This document shows positions 51,015 to 60,552 of a stretch of DNA of 64,000 nt, in pieces; the stretch's first letter is position 1; every line of letters starts with the position of its first letter. The stretch comes from Halorubellus salinus (lineage in GTDB: Archaea; Halobacteriota; Halobacteria; Halobacteriales; Natrialbaceae). Location: assembly GCF_020567525.1 (NCBI RefSeq), contig NZ_JAJCVI010000003.1, forward strand, positions 1-64,000, written 5' to 3'. Position numbers and translations under genes: made by a program. The notes under the pieces are model-generated. The model did not search any database. It was not told where the DNA came from and saw only the letters and a list, made by a program, of their open reading frames with translations.

Positions 51015-53246
51015 TCAGTACTCGGCGTCGGCGACGGTGACGGTCCGGGTCTCGTCGTCCACGAGCAGTCGGTACTCGCCGGCTTCGAGCGTGTGGCCGT
51101 CGCCGGGGTGGTAGACGCTGAAGTCGTCTGCGGCGAGCGAGAGCGTCACGGTGCGTTCCTCGCCGGGATCGAGCGTCACGCGCTCGAACGCCTGGAGGCG
51201 ACGAACGCGAGGGACCCGGGACGCGGTGAGCGCGCTACTGTACACCTGGACGACCTCGGTCCCGGTACGGTCGCCGACGTTCGCGAGCGTGACCGACACC
51301 TCGAAGTCGTCGGCGGCGTCGAGTTCGTCCGTCGAGACCGAGACGTCGGCGTACTCGAAGTCGGTGTAGCTGAGGCCGTGCCCGAACTCGAACAGCGGGT
51401 CGTACGAATCGGGATGCTCGTCGACGCCGATGGGTGCCGGGTGCGCGAGGTGGTCGAAGTGCTGTGGGAGGTCGCCGGGCGACCGCGGGACAGATATCGG
51501 GAGGCGACCGGACGGGTCGTTCGCGCCGAACAGCGTCTCCGCGACCGCGGTCCCGCCCCGAGACCCGGGGTAGTACGCCATGAGGATGGCGGGCAGGTGC
51601 TCTGCCATCCAGTCGACGATGAGCGGGCGACCGGTGACGAGCACGCCGACGGTCGGCGTCCCCGTCTCGTGGATCGCCTCGACGAGTTCGCGCTGGGCTT
51701 CGGGGAGTCGGAGCTCCGAGCGCGTCGGGAACTCGCCGGTCTTCGACCCGGACTGGACCTCGGGGCCGAACTCGTGGAGGTACCAGTTCTCGCCGACGGC
51801 GACGACCGCAACCTCCGCCTCGGCGGCTTTCGCCGCGGCCGCTTCGACGTCTTCCGTCGTCGACATCGACGCGCCCTGCTCGTACGTGACCGACCCCGTG
51901 GTGTGGTCGGCGAGCGCGTCGCGGATGCTGTCGCCCGCGACGTGCGCTTCCTCGTCGACGCTCCACCCGCCGACCTGATGGACGAGGTCGTCGGCGTTCG
52001 GGCCGGCGACGAACACGTCCTCGTCCCCGGACAGCGGCAGGAGGTCGTCGTTCTGGAGGAGCGTCATCGATTCGCGAGCGCACTCCAGGGCGACGTCCTG
52101 GTGGTCGCTCGCGCCGACGGTGTCGGTCGCGTCGTCGGCGTCCACGTACGGGTCCTCGAAGAGACCGAGGCGGAACTTCTGTTCGAGGACGCGACGGACG
52201 CTGTCGTCCAGGACGCTCTCGGGGAGGTCGCCGTCCTCGACGAGTGCGAGGAGTTCCTCGACGTGCCCGACGTGCCCGACGGACGCGAGGTCGAGGCCGG
52301 CGACCCGCGACTGCTTGACGGCTTCGCGGCGGTCGACGGCGGTGTGGTGTTCGTCTGCGAGCTGGCGGATGCCGTTCCAGTCGGAGACGACGGTGCCGTC
52401 GAACCCGAGCTCGTCCCGGAGCAGGTCGATCAGGTAGCGTTCGGAGGCGTGCGCGGGCTCGCCGTTGATGGAGTTGTAGCACGGCATGACCGACTCGACG
52501 TCCTCCTCGAGGAGGCGTTCGAACGGCGGGACGAACGTGTTCCGGAGCTTGTACTCGGAGACGTCCACGGGGGAGGCGTCCTCGCCGCGTTCCGGTTCGC
52601 TGTAGGCGGGGAAGTGCTTCGCCGTCGCGACGACGTTCTCGTCGCCTTCGATGCCGTCGCCCTGGTAGCCGCGGGCTTTCGCGGCGGCGAGTTCACCGCA
52701 GAGGTACGGGCTCTCGCCGAACGTCTCGAACACGCGCCCCCAGCGCGGGTCGCGGCCGACGTCGCACGTCGGCGAGTAGTTCTGGTGGGCGCCGGTGGCT
52801 CGAATCTCGCTCGCGGTGATGCTCGCGGCGCGTTCGGCGGCGTCGGGGTCCCAGGTGGCGCCGACGCCGAGCCCGTTCGGGAAGATGGTCGCGTTGGCGA
52901 CGTAGGCGTGCCCGTGGACTGCGTCGACGTTGAACAGGAGCGGAATCCCGAGCCGGGTCTCCTCGACGGCGTACGCCTGGAGTTCGTTGACCGTCTCGAC
53001 GACGTCGTCGACGGTCGTGTCGAGGGAGCCACCCCAGCCGAACGTCGCTGCGGCGCCGATGTGGTGGTCGCTGATGGCGGTCTTCACGTCGGCTACGTCG
53101 TTGAACTCGCTCAGTGTCCCGGCCCACGTGCCGACCAGCTGGCCGGCTTTCTCCGCCGTGGTCATCCTGTCGAGGAGGTCCTCGACGCGAGTGGCGACGG
53201 GGAGGTGGGGCTGTTGGAACTCGTACTCTGTGCTGTCTTGGTGCAT
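51015..53246 (-). CDS. bglX: Glycoside hydrolase family 3 beta-glucosidase (BglX-like)
   Basis: 743 residues from ATG 53246 (MHQDSTEYEF). The GH3 N-terminal barrel has FNVDAVHGHAYV, GRDPRWGRVFE, TAKHFPAY (KHF) and the nucleophile Asp 289 in VVSDWNGI. The second GH3 domain (about 390-600) has VFVAGPNADDLVHQVGGWS. A fibronectin-III-like domain closes the protein (FEFGHGLSYTDFEY and onward). There is no signal peptide, so it acts in the cytoplasm on imported beta-linked oligosaccharides such as cellobiose or xylo-oligomers. Divergent from the importer operon starting at 53453, which should supply its substrate. Confidence 0.94.
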   Translation of the reverse strand: MHQDSTEYEFQQPHLPVATRVEDLLDRMTTAEKAGQLVGTWAGTLSEFNDVADVKTAISDHHIGAAATFGWGGSLDTTVDDVVETVNELQAYAVEETRLGIPLLFNVDAVHGHAYVANATIFPNGLGVGATWDPDAAERAASITASEIRATGAHQNYSPTCDVGRDPRWGRVFETFGESPYLCGELAAAKARGYQGDGIEGDENVVATAKHFPAYSEPERGEDASPVDVSEYKLRNTFVPPFERLLEEDVESVMPCYNSINGEPAHASERYLIDLLRDELGFDGTVVSDWNGIRQLADEHHTAVDRREAVKQSRVAGLDLASVGHVGHVEELLALVEDGDLPESVLDDSVRRVLEQKFRLGLFEDPYVDADDATDTVGASDHQDVALECARESMTLLQNDDLLPLSGDEDVFVAGPNADDLVHQVGGWSVDEEAHVAGDSIRDALADHTTGSVTYEQGASMSTTEDVEAAAAKAAEAEVAVVAVGENWYLHEFGPEVQSGSKTGEFPTRSELRLPEAQRELVEAIHETGTPTVGVLVTGRPLIVDWMAEHLPAILMAYYPGSRGGTAVAETLFGANDPSGRLPISVPRSPGDLPQHFDHLAHPAPIGVDEHPDSYDPLFEFGHGLSYTDFEYADVSVSTDELDAADDFEVSVTLANVGDRTGTEVVQVYSSALTASRVPRVRRLQAFERVTLDPGEERTVTLSLAADDFSVYHPGDGHTLEAGEYRLLVDDETRTVTVADAEY

Positions 53247-53268
53247 TATCCAGTACAAGATGAATCGG

Positions 53269-53280
53269 TTACTTATGTTT
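53269..53280 (-). promoter_or_regulatory. TATA box of the GH3 gene
   Basis: TTACTTATGTTT on the plus strand (AAACATAAGTAA on the minus strand) is centred 28 bp from ATG 53246, a leaderless promoter. Confidence 0.6.
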
Positions 53281-53412
53281 TTCGCCAGGTCGGTCGGTGT
53301 GCTGGCGGCGGTTCGGCGTCGACGACCCTGACCGAGCGACGCTGGCGGCGCTACGGGTGGGTCGAGTCTTGCGGTTCTGTCGGCAGGCCGCGTCAACCTT
53401 TCGCACTCTCCC

Positions 53413-53423
53413 AAACTTTTATG
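53413..53423 (+). promoter_or_regulatory. TATA box of the oligosaccharide importer operon
   Basis: AAACTTTTATG about 34 bp before ATG 53453, giving a very short leader. Confidence 0.5.
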
Positions 53424-53452
53424 TATTGTTGGGTTGGTGGTTTTGGTGGATA

Positions 53453-55252
53453 ATGGCAAGCGACTCAGCCACCAGTTACCGGGACGTCTGCAGCCGTCGC
53501 CGGTTCATGAAACTAACGGGGGCGTCAGGCGCGGTCGCCCTCGCTGGATGTAGCACCACGTCGAACGACGATACCGACGGCGAGGACACCGACGGGAGCG
53601 GTGACGGGTCCGACGGCACCGACGACTCCGGGGGGAGCGTCACCGTCCAGGACAAGACGCTCGTCGGCGCGACGAACGAAGGCGTGCCGAAGAACATGCA
53701 CTACAACCCCCACAACACCCAGAAGTACGCCGCCTGGTCGGGGGAGATGGTGTTCGACAAGTTCGCGCAGTACCACTTCGGGAAGGGCGAGTTCATCCTC
53801 TACGCGCTCGACGACTGGCAGGTCGAATCGGAGTCGGCGACGCTCACGATCAGAGAGGACCTGACGTGGCACAACGGCGACGACGTCACCAGCCAGGACC
53901 TCGTCACGCAGTTCAAGATCGGGAAGAAGACCGGGGAGAGCCTCTGGGACTTCACCGAGAGCGTCGAAGCGACCGGCGACAAGACGGTCGAGCTCAGTTT
54001 CTCCGAGGAGACCAACCCGACCATCGTCAAGCACACGCTCGCGCCGATGCGCGTCGACACCAAGCACAGCGTGTACAAGGAGTACCTCGACAAGGAAGCG
54101 AGCGCGGTCCAGAGCTTCAGTTACGACGAGAACGTCCAGGGAACGGGCCCGTTCAAGTACACGGGCGACGCCGACAAACAGCAGGTGACGCTGAAGCGGT
54201 TCGCGGACCACCCCGACGCTGACAACGTGAACTTCGAGGAGTACCAGTACATCCACATGCCGGACAACCCCCAGATGCACGCCGGGTTGCTCGGCGGAAA
54301 GCTGGACGTCGCGATGAGCCTGTTCACGCCGCCGAAGGTCGTCGCGAACCTCCCGGACGCCGTCAACGAGGCACGCGTCCCCGCGAAGTGGGGGTACGGG
54401 CTCCTCCCGAACCACGACGACCCCGTCATGGGGAAGCGCGAGGTCCGGCAGGCGCTCATGCACGTCATCAACCGCGACCAGGTCCGCGACAACGCGGGGC
54501 CGCGGACGAAGTCCACGCCGAAGGTCCCCTGCGGTATCGCAGTCGGCGACCAGGACCGCTGGCTCGGCGACGAGATGGATACCTACGAGACGTACGGGCA
54601 GGCCGAGACGCAGTCGAAGAAGGCCGCGTCGCTCCTAGAGTCCGTCGGCTACACGAAGGAAGACGGGAAGTGGAAGGACGAGAACGGCGACGTCATCTCC
54701 ATCCCGATCAAGCAGTTCGCGGGCTGGGGCGACTGGGTGACTGCGAGTCAGACGATCGCCGACCAGCTCAGTTCGTTCGGGTTCGACGCGTCCGTCACCA
54801 CCGTCCCGACCGGCCAGATGTGGGGGCAGATCACGGACGGCGACTTCCGGCTCGCGACCGCGTTCTGGCTGCCCGGCGGCCCGCGGTCCGCGTTCCCGTT
54901 CTACCCGCTGCGTCATCAGGTCAAGCTCACGACGTGGCAGCGCGGCCACAACTATCCGGAAGGCGAGATCGAGGTGCCCGCCCGCAAGGGCTCGGGCACG
55001 ACGAGTATGAACCCTGCTTCGAAGGTGGAGAAGCTCCCGGCCGCCACCGACGAGTCCACCGCGCAGGAGCTCGTCCGGCAGGCCGCCTGGCACAACAACC
55101 AGGACCTCCCGATGCTCTCGCTCCTCGAGAAACGCGAGCAGTCATTCGTCACCGAGGACGAATGGGACGTCCCCGACGACGGCGCCTCGAACTACAAGGT
55201 CAAGTGGCCGTGCCACTGGCTGCCGCGGCAGGGGAACCTCCAGGCGAAGTAG
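53453..55252 (+). CDS. Tat-exported lipoprotein, solute-binding protein family 5 (second system)
   Basis: 599 residues from ATG 53453 (MASDSATSYRD). The signal has twin Arg and a lipobox: RRRFMKLTGASGAVALAGC; an Asp/Gly/Ser-rich linker follows (residues about 35-65). The mature part shows TIREDLTWHNGDDVTSQDLV and EVRQALMHVINRDQVRDN, family-5 binding-protein blocks. As first gene of a five-gene operon divergent from a cytoplasmic beta-glucosidase, it most likely captures cello- or other beta-oligosaccharides rather than peptides. It is clearly diverged from the binding protein at 41608. Confidence 0.93.
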   Translation: MASDSATSYRDVCSRRRFMKLTGASGAVALAGCSTTSNDDTDGEDTDGSGDGSDGTDDSGGSVTVQDKTLVGATNEGVPKNMHYNPHNTQKYAAWSGEMVFDKFAQYHFGKGEFILYALDDWQVESESATLTIREDLTWHNGDDVTSQDLVTQFKIGKKTGESLWDFTESVEATGDKTVELSFSEETNPTIVKHTLAPMRVDTKHSVYKEYLDKEASAVQSFSYDENVQGTGPFKYTGDADKQQVTLKRFADHPDADNVNFEEYQYIHMPDNPQMHAGLLGGKLDVAMSLFTPPKVVANLPDAVNEARVPAKWGYGLLPNHDDPVMGKREVRQALMHVINRDQVRDNAGPRTKSTPKVPCGIAVGDQDRWLGDEMDTYETYGQAETQSKKAASLLESVGYTKEDGKWKDENGDVISIPIKQFAGWGDWVTASQTIADQLSSFGFDASVTTVPTGQMWGQITDGDFRLATAFWLPGGPRSAFPFYPLRHQVKLTTWQRGHNYPEGEIEVPARKGSGTTSMNPASKVEKLPAATDESTAQELVRQAAWHNNQDLPMLSLLEKREQSFVTEDEWDVPDDGASNYKVKWPCHWLPRQGNLQAK

Positions 55253-55271
55253 ATGCAGACCAGCACCAAAC

Positions 55272-55280
55272 GTTAATAAT
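55272..55280 (+). promoter_or_regulatory. Internal TATA-like element before the permease genes
   Basis: GTTAATAAT is centred 28 bp before ATG 55304, so the permease/ATPase genes may have their own promoter, allowing more binding protein than membrane complex. Confidence 0.5.
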
Positions 55281-55303
55281 CACAAAGAGAGATTCGATAT
55301 CGT

Positions 55304-56308
55304 ATGTCCCACTATCTCGCCAAGCGGACGGCGCGCGTGCTCTTCACGGTCTATCTGGTGGCGACGTTCACGTTCGGTATGATACGACTGCTCCCTGGCG
55401 GCCCACTGACGACGCTGCGAGTGAAGCTCGCCAGACAGGGGATGGACCCCGATCAGATCAACGCGTACATCGAGAACTACCAGAACATCAGGCCGGACGC
55501 CACGCTACTCGAACAGTACCAGAGCTACATGCTGTCGGTCGCCGGCGGCGACCTCGGTCGGTCGATCTCGCTCGACGAACCGGTGACGAACATCCTCGCG
55601 GAGGCGGTTCCGTGGACGGTGTTCGTCGTCGTCGTCTCGACGGTCCTCATGTTCGCGTTCGCGGTCCTGTTCGGCGCGATGATGGCGTACTGGGAGGGAA
55701 GCCGGTTCGATCAGGCGTTGACCGGCGTCTCCATCCTCTCCGCGTCCGTCCCGTTCTACGTGCTCGCGCTCCTGCTCGTGTACTTCCTCGGGTACCAGTA
55801 CCAGGTCCTGCCGACCGGCGGGACGACCGGGCTGGCGGTCGAGAAGGAGTTGAGCGTGCCGTTCGTGATGAGTGCGCTCGAGCACGCTATCCTCCCCGTG
55901 GCGTCGTTCACCATCACGGGGATGGGCGTGCAGGCGCTCGCGATGCGCGGGAACAGCATCCAGGTGCTCGGCGAGGACTACGTCCGCGTCGCGCGACTCC
56001 GCGGGCTCGCCGACCGCCGTATCGCCACGCGGTACGTCGGGCGCAACGCCATCCTCCCGATGTACACTGGCTTCCTGCTCCTGCTCGGCTTCAACCTCGG
56101 TGGGACCATCATCCTGGAACGCATCTTCTCGTATCCGGGACTCGGATTCTACATGTTCAAGGCACTGAAAGCACGGGACTATCCGCTGATGATGGGGACG
56201 TTCCTCGTCATCACGGTCGCGCTCGTGGTCGGGGCATACGTCGCGGACCTGACGTACAGCAAGGTCGACCCACGCATCTCTTCGGGGGGGAGCAATGAAG
56301 CCTACTGA
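55304..56308 (+). CDS. ABC importer permease (DppB-like, second system)
   Basis: 334 residues. First helix ARVLFTVYLVATFTFGMIRL followed by LPGGP, the external loop with QYQSYMLSVAGGDLGRSI, and the EAA loop YVRVARLRGLADRRIATRYV identify a DppB-type subunit with six helices. It overlaps the next permease by 14 bp. Confidence 0.93.
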   Translation: MSHYLAKRTARVLFTVYLVATFTFGMIRLLPGGPLTTLRVKLARQGMDPDQINAYIENYQNIRPDATLLEQYQSYMLSVAGGDLGRSISLDEPVTNILAEAVPWTVFVVVVSTVLMFAFAVLFGAMMAYWEGSRFDQALTGVSILSASVPFYVLALLLVYFLGYQYQVLPTGGTTGLAVEKELSVPFVMSALEHAILPVASFTITGMGVQALAMRGNSIQVLGEDYVRVARLRGLADRRIATRYVGRNAILPMYTGFLLLLGFNLGGTIILERIFSYPGLGFYMFKALKARDYPLMMGTFLVITVALVVGAYVADLTYSKVDPRISSGGSNEAY

Positions 56309-57329
56309 AACCGACTCGCAGGTCGGCGGGGTCGACTGGTCGAGTTCGAACGCGGCTGCGACCGACCTCTCGAGACTCGACCGCTACCGCGACCTCTACC
56401 AGGAGCGCGTGTACAAGCCGGCGGTGGTCGCGTGGAGCGACTGGCGGACGCGCTTCGGCCTGCTCATCGTCGGTTTCTACGTGGTCGTCGCACTGATTGC
56501 GGCGCTCGGCCTCTACCCGTCGCCGGAGACGAACCAGGCGCCACGGTACCTCCTGCCGCTGGAGAACATGGACTACGTGCTCGGGACGACCGCGACCGGG
56601 ACGGACCTGCTCGCGCTCCTCGTGCACGCCACGCCCGAGATGATGTTGATGATTACGAGCGGCGCCATCTGGGCGACCGGCGTCGCGGTCGTCCTCGGGA
56701 CCGTCGCGGGATTCAAAGGCGGGACGACCGACCGCGTGCTGATGGCGATCGCGGACTTCGTGATGGCGATCCCGGGCCTGCCGCTCATCATGATTCTCGC
56801 CATCGCGTTCACGCCCGAGAACCCGCTCGTGCTCGGCGTGCTCATCACGCTGAACTACTGGGCGGGCCTCGGGCGGTCCATCCGCTCGCAGGTGCTCACC
56901 ATCCGCGAGCAGAACTACGTCGAGGCGTCGCGGACGATGGGGACGCCCACGCATCGCATCATCCGGAAGGACATCATCCCGAACCTGATGCCGTACGTCA
57001 CCGTGAACTTCGTGACGGCCGCACGGTACGTCATCTTCGCGTCGGTCGGGCTGTACTTCCTCGGCGTCCTCCCCATCGGGGCGGAGAACTGGGGGATCAC
57101 GATGTACCTCGCGTACTCGACCGCGGGCGCGCTGTACACCATCGAGGCCGCGCACTGGCTGATCGCGCCGATGCTCGCCATCCTCTTCCTCTCGCTCGGG
57201 CTCATCCTGCTCGGGCAGGGGATGGATCGCGTGTTCAATCCGCGCGTCAGGACGCGCCTCGCCGGGGAATCGGAGTCGACTGCCGGCAGCGAAGCGGAGG
57301 ACTCGAACGCCTCCACGGAGATACTCTAA
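56295..57329 (+). CDS. ABC importer permease (DppC-like, second system)
   Basis: 344 residues. A long soluble N-terminus (about 45 residues, Tyr/Arg-rich) precedes helix FGLLIVGFYVVVALIAALGL. DYVLGTTATGTDLLALLVHA and the EAA loop YVEASRTMGTPTHRIIRKDI identify it as DppC-like. Starts inside the end of the preceding gene and ends 1 bp before the ATPase gene, so coupling is tight. Confidence 0.93.
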   Translation: MKPTETDSQVGGVDWSSSNAAATDLSRLDRYRDLYQERVYKPAVVAWSDWRTRFGLLIVGFYVVVALIAALGLYPSPETNQAPRYLLPLENMDYVLGTTATGTDLLALLVHATPEMMLMITSGAIWATGVAVVLGTVAGFKGGTTDRVLMAIADFVMAIPGLPLIMILAIAFTPENPLVLGVLITLNYWAGLGRSIRSQVLTIREQNYVEASRTMGTPTHRIIRKDIIPNLMPYVTVNFVTAARYVIFASVGLYFLGVLPIGAENWGITMYLAYSTAGALYTIEAAHWLIAPMLAILFLSLGLILLGQGMDRVFNPRVRTRLAGESESTAGSEAEDSNASTEIL

Positions 57330-57330
57330 C

Positions 57331-58461
57331 ATGACTGCGAGCCACTCTTCGACGGCGACGTCAGCCGTCGACGCGAGCGACACGATCCTCGAGCTCCGGA
57401 ACGCCAGCGTCACGTACGACGACGGCGAGTCCTACGTGCTCGACGACGTCAGTATCGACATCGAACGGAACGAGATAATCGGTATCGTCGGGGAGAGCGG
57501 GAGCGGGAAGTCGATGCTCGCGTCCGCGCTCCTGGACGCCATCCCCGACCCCGGGTTGTTGTCCGGTGAGGTGTCGTACTACCCGGAGGGAGGGGAGCGC
57601 GTCGACGTCCTCGACCTTGACGGGGCGTCGTTGAAGGAGCTCCGTTGGGAGGAGGTCTCGATGGTGTTCCAGGGTGCGATGAGTTCGTTCAATCCGACGA
57701 TGAAGGTCCGCGGGCACTTCGAGGAGACCCTGGACGCGCACGACGCGGACCGAACGGCGGGGATGGCGCGCGCCCGGGAGCTCCTGGAGGACCTCTACCT
57801 CGACCCCCAGCGCGTGCTGGATTCGTACCCGCACGAACTCAGTGGGGGGATGCAGCAGCGCGCGCTCATCGCGCTGTCGCTCGTGCTCGAACCGGACGTG
57901 CTCGTGATGGACGAGCCGACGGCGGCGCTCGACCTCCTGATGCAGCGCTCGATCCTCGTGCTCCTGGAGAAGCTCCAGGAGAAGTACGACCTGACGATGG
58001 TGTTCATCACGCACGACCTGCCGCTGGTCGCGTCGCTCGCGGACCGGCTCGCGGTGATGTACGCGTTCGAGCTCGTGGAGGTCGGGCCGACCGAGGAGAT
58101 TCTCGGGCACGCGTCGCATCCGTACACGCGAGCGCTCCTGAACGCGACGCCGAACCTGGACGCGCCCCTGGAGGAGATGGAGGCCATCGAGGGGTCGAGT
58201 CCGGCACCGGTCAACGTGCCCGAGGGGTGTTCGTTCCGGCCGCGGTGTCCGCTCGCGGACGAGTCCTGTCGCGTCGACGCGCCCGAGCATTCGACGGTCG
58301 TCGACGACCACTCGGTCGCGTGTCACCACTGGGAGGACAGCGCCGGCGAGATCCCGTTGAACTACGCGCCCGACGGTGGCACGTCCGCTGACGTGGACGC
58401 CGACGGTGGGACCCCGGATGGAATGGACGCGGACGGCAGCCGTGGAGGGGGGGAACGATGA
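57331..58461 (+). CDS. ABC importer ATP-binding protein (DppD-like, second system)
   Basis: 376 residues. Walker A GESGSGKSMLA (about 51-61), signature ELSGGMQQRALIA, Walker B VLVMDEPTAALD and the Cys-rich oligopeptide-family tail GCSFRPRCPLADESC. The last about 30 residues are a Gly/Asp-rich linker (DADGGTPDGMDADG). Overlaps the next ATPase by 4 bp (ATGA). Here the two ATPases are separate, unlike the fused protein at 37676. Confidence 0.94.
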   Translation: MTASHSSTATSAVDASDTILELRNASVTYDDGESYVLDDVSIDIERNEIIGIVGESGSGKSMLASALLDAIPDPGLLSGEVSYYPEGGERVDVLDLDGASLKELRWEEVSMVFQGAMSSFNPTMKVRGHFEETLDAHDADRTAGMARARELLEDLYLDPQRVLDSYPHELSGGMQQRALIALSLVLEPDVLVMDEPTAALDLLMQRSILVLLEKLQEKYDLTMVFITHDLPLVASLADRLAVMYAFELVEVGPTEEILGHASHPYTRALLNATPNLDAPLEEMEAIEGSSPAPVNVPEGCSFRPRCPLADESCRVDAPEHSTVVDDHSVACHHWEDSAGEIPLNYAPDGGTSADVDADGGTPDGMDADGSRGGGER

Positions 58462-59513
58462 GTGACCCGCTGCTCAGGCTGTCGGACGTCGAGGTGCACT
58501 TCGAGAAGGAGCAGAGCATCTGGGACTTCTACCAGGACCCCGACGTCGTGCACGCGGTCGACGGGGTCTCGTTGGACATCGAGGAGAACGACGTGCTCGC
58601 GCTCGTCGGCGAGTCCGGCTGCGGGAAGACGACGCTCGGGAAGACCGCGATCGGCCTCCAGCAACCGACGGGTGGGTCCGTGGAGTTCCGCGGGCAGGAC
58701 ATCTGGGAGGCGAAGGCGGGACGCGGCGACGTCCCCTTCGAGGAGATCCGGCAGTCCCTCCAGATAATCCACCAGGACCCGGGGAGTTCGCTGAACCCGA
58801 ACCAGCGGCTCGTCGAGATCCTCTCGGAGCCGCTCCGGCACGTTCACCCCGACATGGGGAGTGGCGAGCGCCGGGAACGCATCTTCTCGCTCCTGGAGCG
58901 CGTCGGAATGTCGCCGGCCGCGGACTTCGGCGACCGCTACCCGCACCAGTTGAGTGGCGGCGAGAAGCAGCGCGTGGCGTTGTGTCGCGCACTCCTGATG
59001 AACCCGGACGTCATCCTGGCGGACGAGGCCATCAGTGCGCTCGACGTCTCGCTGCGCGTCGAGATGATGGACCTGATGCTCGACCTCCAGGACGTGTTCG
59101 ACACGACGTACGTGTTCATCAGTCACGACCTCTCGAACGCGCGGTACTTCACGGAGCACGGCGACGGCCGCATCGGCGTGATGTACCTCGGGGAGCTCGT
59201 CGAGCTCGGAACGGCGGAGGAACTCATCGAGGACCCCCGGCATCCGTACACGAACGTGCTCCGGTGGGCGACGCCGGAGCTGTCGCTCGACGCGACGGAG
59301 GCGGTCGACCCGCCGATGCGGAAGATAGACATCCCGGACCCCGTGAATCCACCCTCTGGGTGTCGGTTCCACACGCGCTGTCCGAAGGCGCGCGAGGCCT
59401 GCAAAGGGGGGACGCCGACGCGCGAGCCCGTCGACGGAGGTGGCCAGGAGGTGGCGTGCTTCCGCGAGCAACCCGAGCACGCGTACTGGGAGAGTGACCC
59501 GATAGAGGACTAG
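58458..59513 (+). CDS. ABC importer ATP-binding protein (DppF-like, second system)
   Basis: 351 residues. Walker A GESGCGKTTLG (about 49-59), signature QLSGGEKQRVALC, Walker B VILADEAISALD and the tail GCRFHTRCPKAREAC. DEAIS replaces the common DEPTS/DEPVS, which keeps the catalytic Glu. Last gene of the importer operon. Confidence 0.94.
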   Translation: MSDPLLRLSDVEVHFEKEQSIWDFYQDPDVVHAVDGVSLDIEENDVLALVGESGCGKTTLGKTAIGLQQPTGGSVEFRGQDIWEAKAGRGDVPFEEIRQSLQIIHQDPGSSLNPNQRLVEILSEPLRHVHPDMGSGERRERIFSLLERVGMSPAADFGDRYPHQLSGGEKQRVALCRALLMNPDVILADEAISALDVSLRVEMMDLMLDLQDVFDTTYVFISHDLSNARYFTEHGDGRIGVMYLGELVELGTAEELIEDPRHPYTNVLRWATPELSLDATEAVDPPMRKIDIPDPVNPPSGCRFHTRCPKAREACKGGTPTREPVDGGGQEVACFREQPEHAYWESDPIED

Positions 59514-59723
59514 GTGTCGCCGCGCGCTTTGCGGTCTGGCGGCCGGTTGCGGTATCGTATCGAGCGCGAGACGGTCGCGTTGCGAACCGAGCGGGGTGGG
59601 AGTTGACGTCGGGGCCGCGTGCCATCGGTCTGAGGGCCGATGGCCGCATCGAGCCTCTGTCATGCCCACCACCACACCGAACCCGACGACAACGTTCTTA
59701 CCACCCCGCTACCACGTCGACGT

Positions 59724-59951
59724 ATGGTCGATACCGGTCCGCTCTTCGAGACGCTCTGTGCGTACCAGGACGTGATGCGTGGACTGGTCGCGCTCCTGGT
59801 CGTGATGACGGTCCTGCTCGTGTTCTCGCTGCCGTTCCTCGAGCCGGGAACGGGCCCGTACGCGATCGCGATCGTGGACATCGGGCTCCTCGTCGGTGCG
59901 TTCGTGCTCGTCGGCGGCACGTCGCTCGTGTGTGCACGGCGCGAGCCCTGA
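59724..59951 (+). CDS. Small two-helix membrane protein
   Basis: 75 residues from ATG 59724 (MVDTGPLFETLC), with GTTCTTACC about 26 bp upstream as TATA element. Two membrane helices: MRGLVALLVVMTVLLVFSLP and AIAIVDIGLLVGAFVLVGG. It resembles small conserved haloarchaeal DUF membrane proteins; I cannot name the family or a role. Confidence 0.7.
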   Translation: MVDTGPLFETLCAYQDVMRGLVALLVVMTVLLVFSLPFLEPGTGPYAIAIVDIGLLVGAFVLVGGTSLVCARREP

Positions 59952-59989
59952 GTGAGGGTCGTCGGGAGAAGGAGTCCCGGGTCGTGACG

Positions 59990-60439
59990 TCACTGGGTCG
60001 CGAGCGTGACGTAGCCGTCGAAGTTCAGCGCGACCTGTTGGGCGACGTCGCCGAACAGCGCTTTTCCGGCCGGCGAGCGACGCGAGCCGAGGACGAACGC
60101 GTGGTCGCAGCCGTGTTCGTCGCCGACGTCGAGGAGCGCCTGTCCGGGGTCGTCGGTGGCGCGAGCGACGATGGTGACGTCGACGTCGTCGGGGACGTCG
60201 TCCGCGACGAACGAGCGGACGTCGGCGACGGCGCGGTCGAGCACCGAGCCGGTGTCGTAACTGGTGTTCTCGAGGTGGCCGATGGTCTCGAGCATCTGGG
60301 TGTCGTCTTCGAACTGTTCGTGCGTGATGGTCGTGAGCAGGACGAGGTCCGCGTCGGCGCCGAGGGCGTGTTCGACGGCTTCGGCGAGTAGGTCCAGGTG
60401 GTCCACGGTCTGCTCGACGAGTACGAGTCCTCGCTCCAT
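59990..60439 (-). CDS. Universal stress protein-like, diverged
   Basis: 149 residues from ATG 60439 (MERGLVLVEQTV), supported by GTTTTAACTC on the minus strand about 30 bp upstream. The fold pattern is UspA-like (GLVLVEQ; ADLVLLTTIT; HAFVLGSRRSPAGKALFGDV; QVALNFDGYVTLATQ). The first strand lacks the usual Asp and the G-x-x-G loop is altered (GSRRSPAG), so it belongs to the non-canonical haloarchaeal branch. Confidence 0.82.
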   Translation of the reverse strand: MERGLVLVEQTVDHLDLLAEAVEHALGADADLVLLTTITHEQFEDDTQMLETIGHLENTSYDTGSVLDRAVADVRSFVADDVPDDVDVTIVARATDDPGQALLDVGDEHGCDHAFVLGSRRSPAGKALFGDVAQQVALNFDGYVTLATQ

Positions 60440-60552
60440 TCGACTCAACAAAGCACTCGGTGTCGAGTTAAAACCATCGCCGGGCTGTCGGCGCAGCCAG
60501 TTGGACCGCTCGCGCGGTCGGCGCGGTCGGCTCGGGCTCCTCAGTTGTCGCG

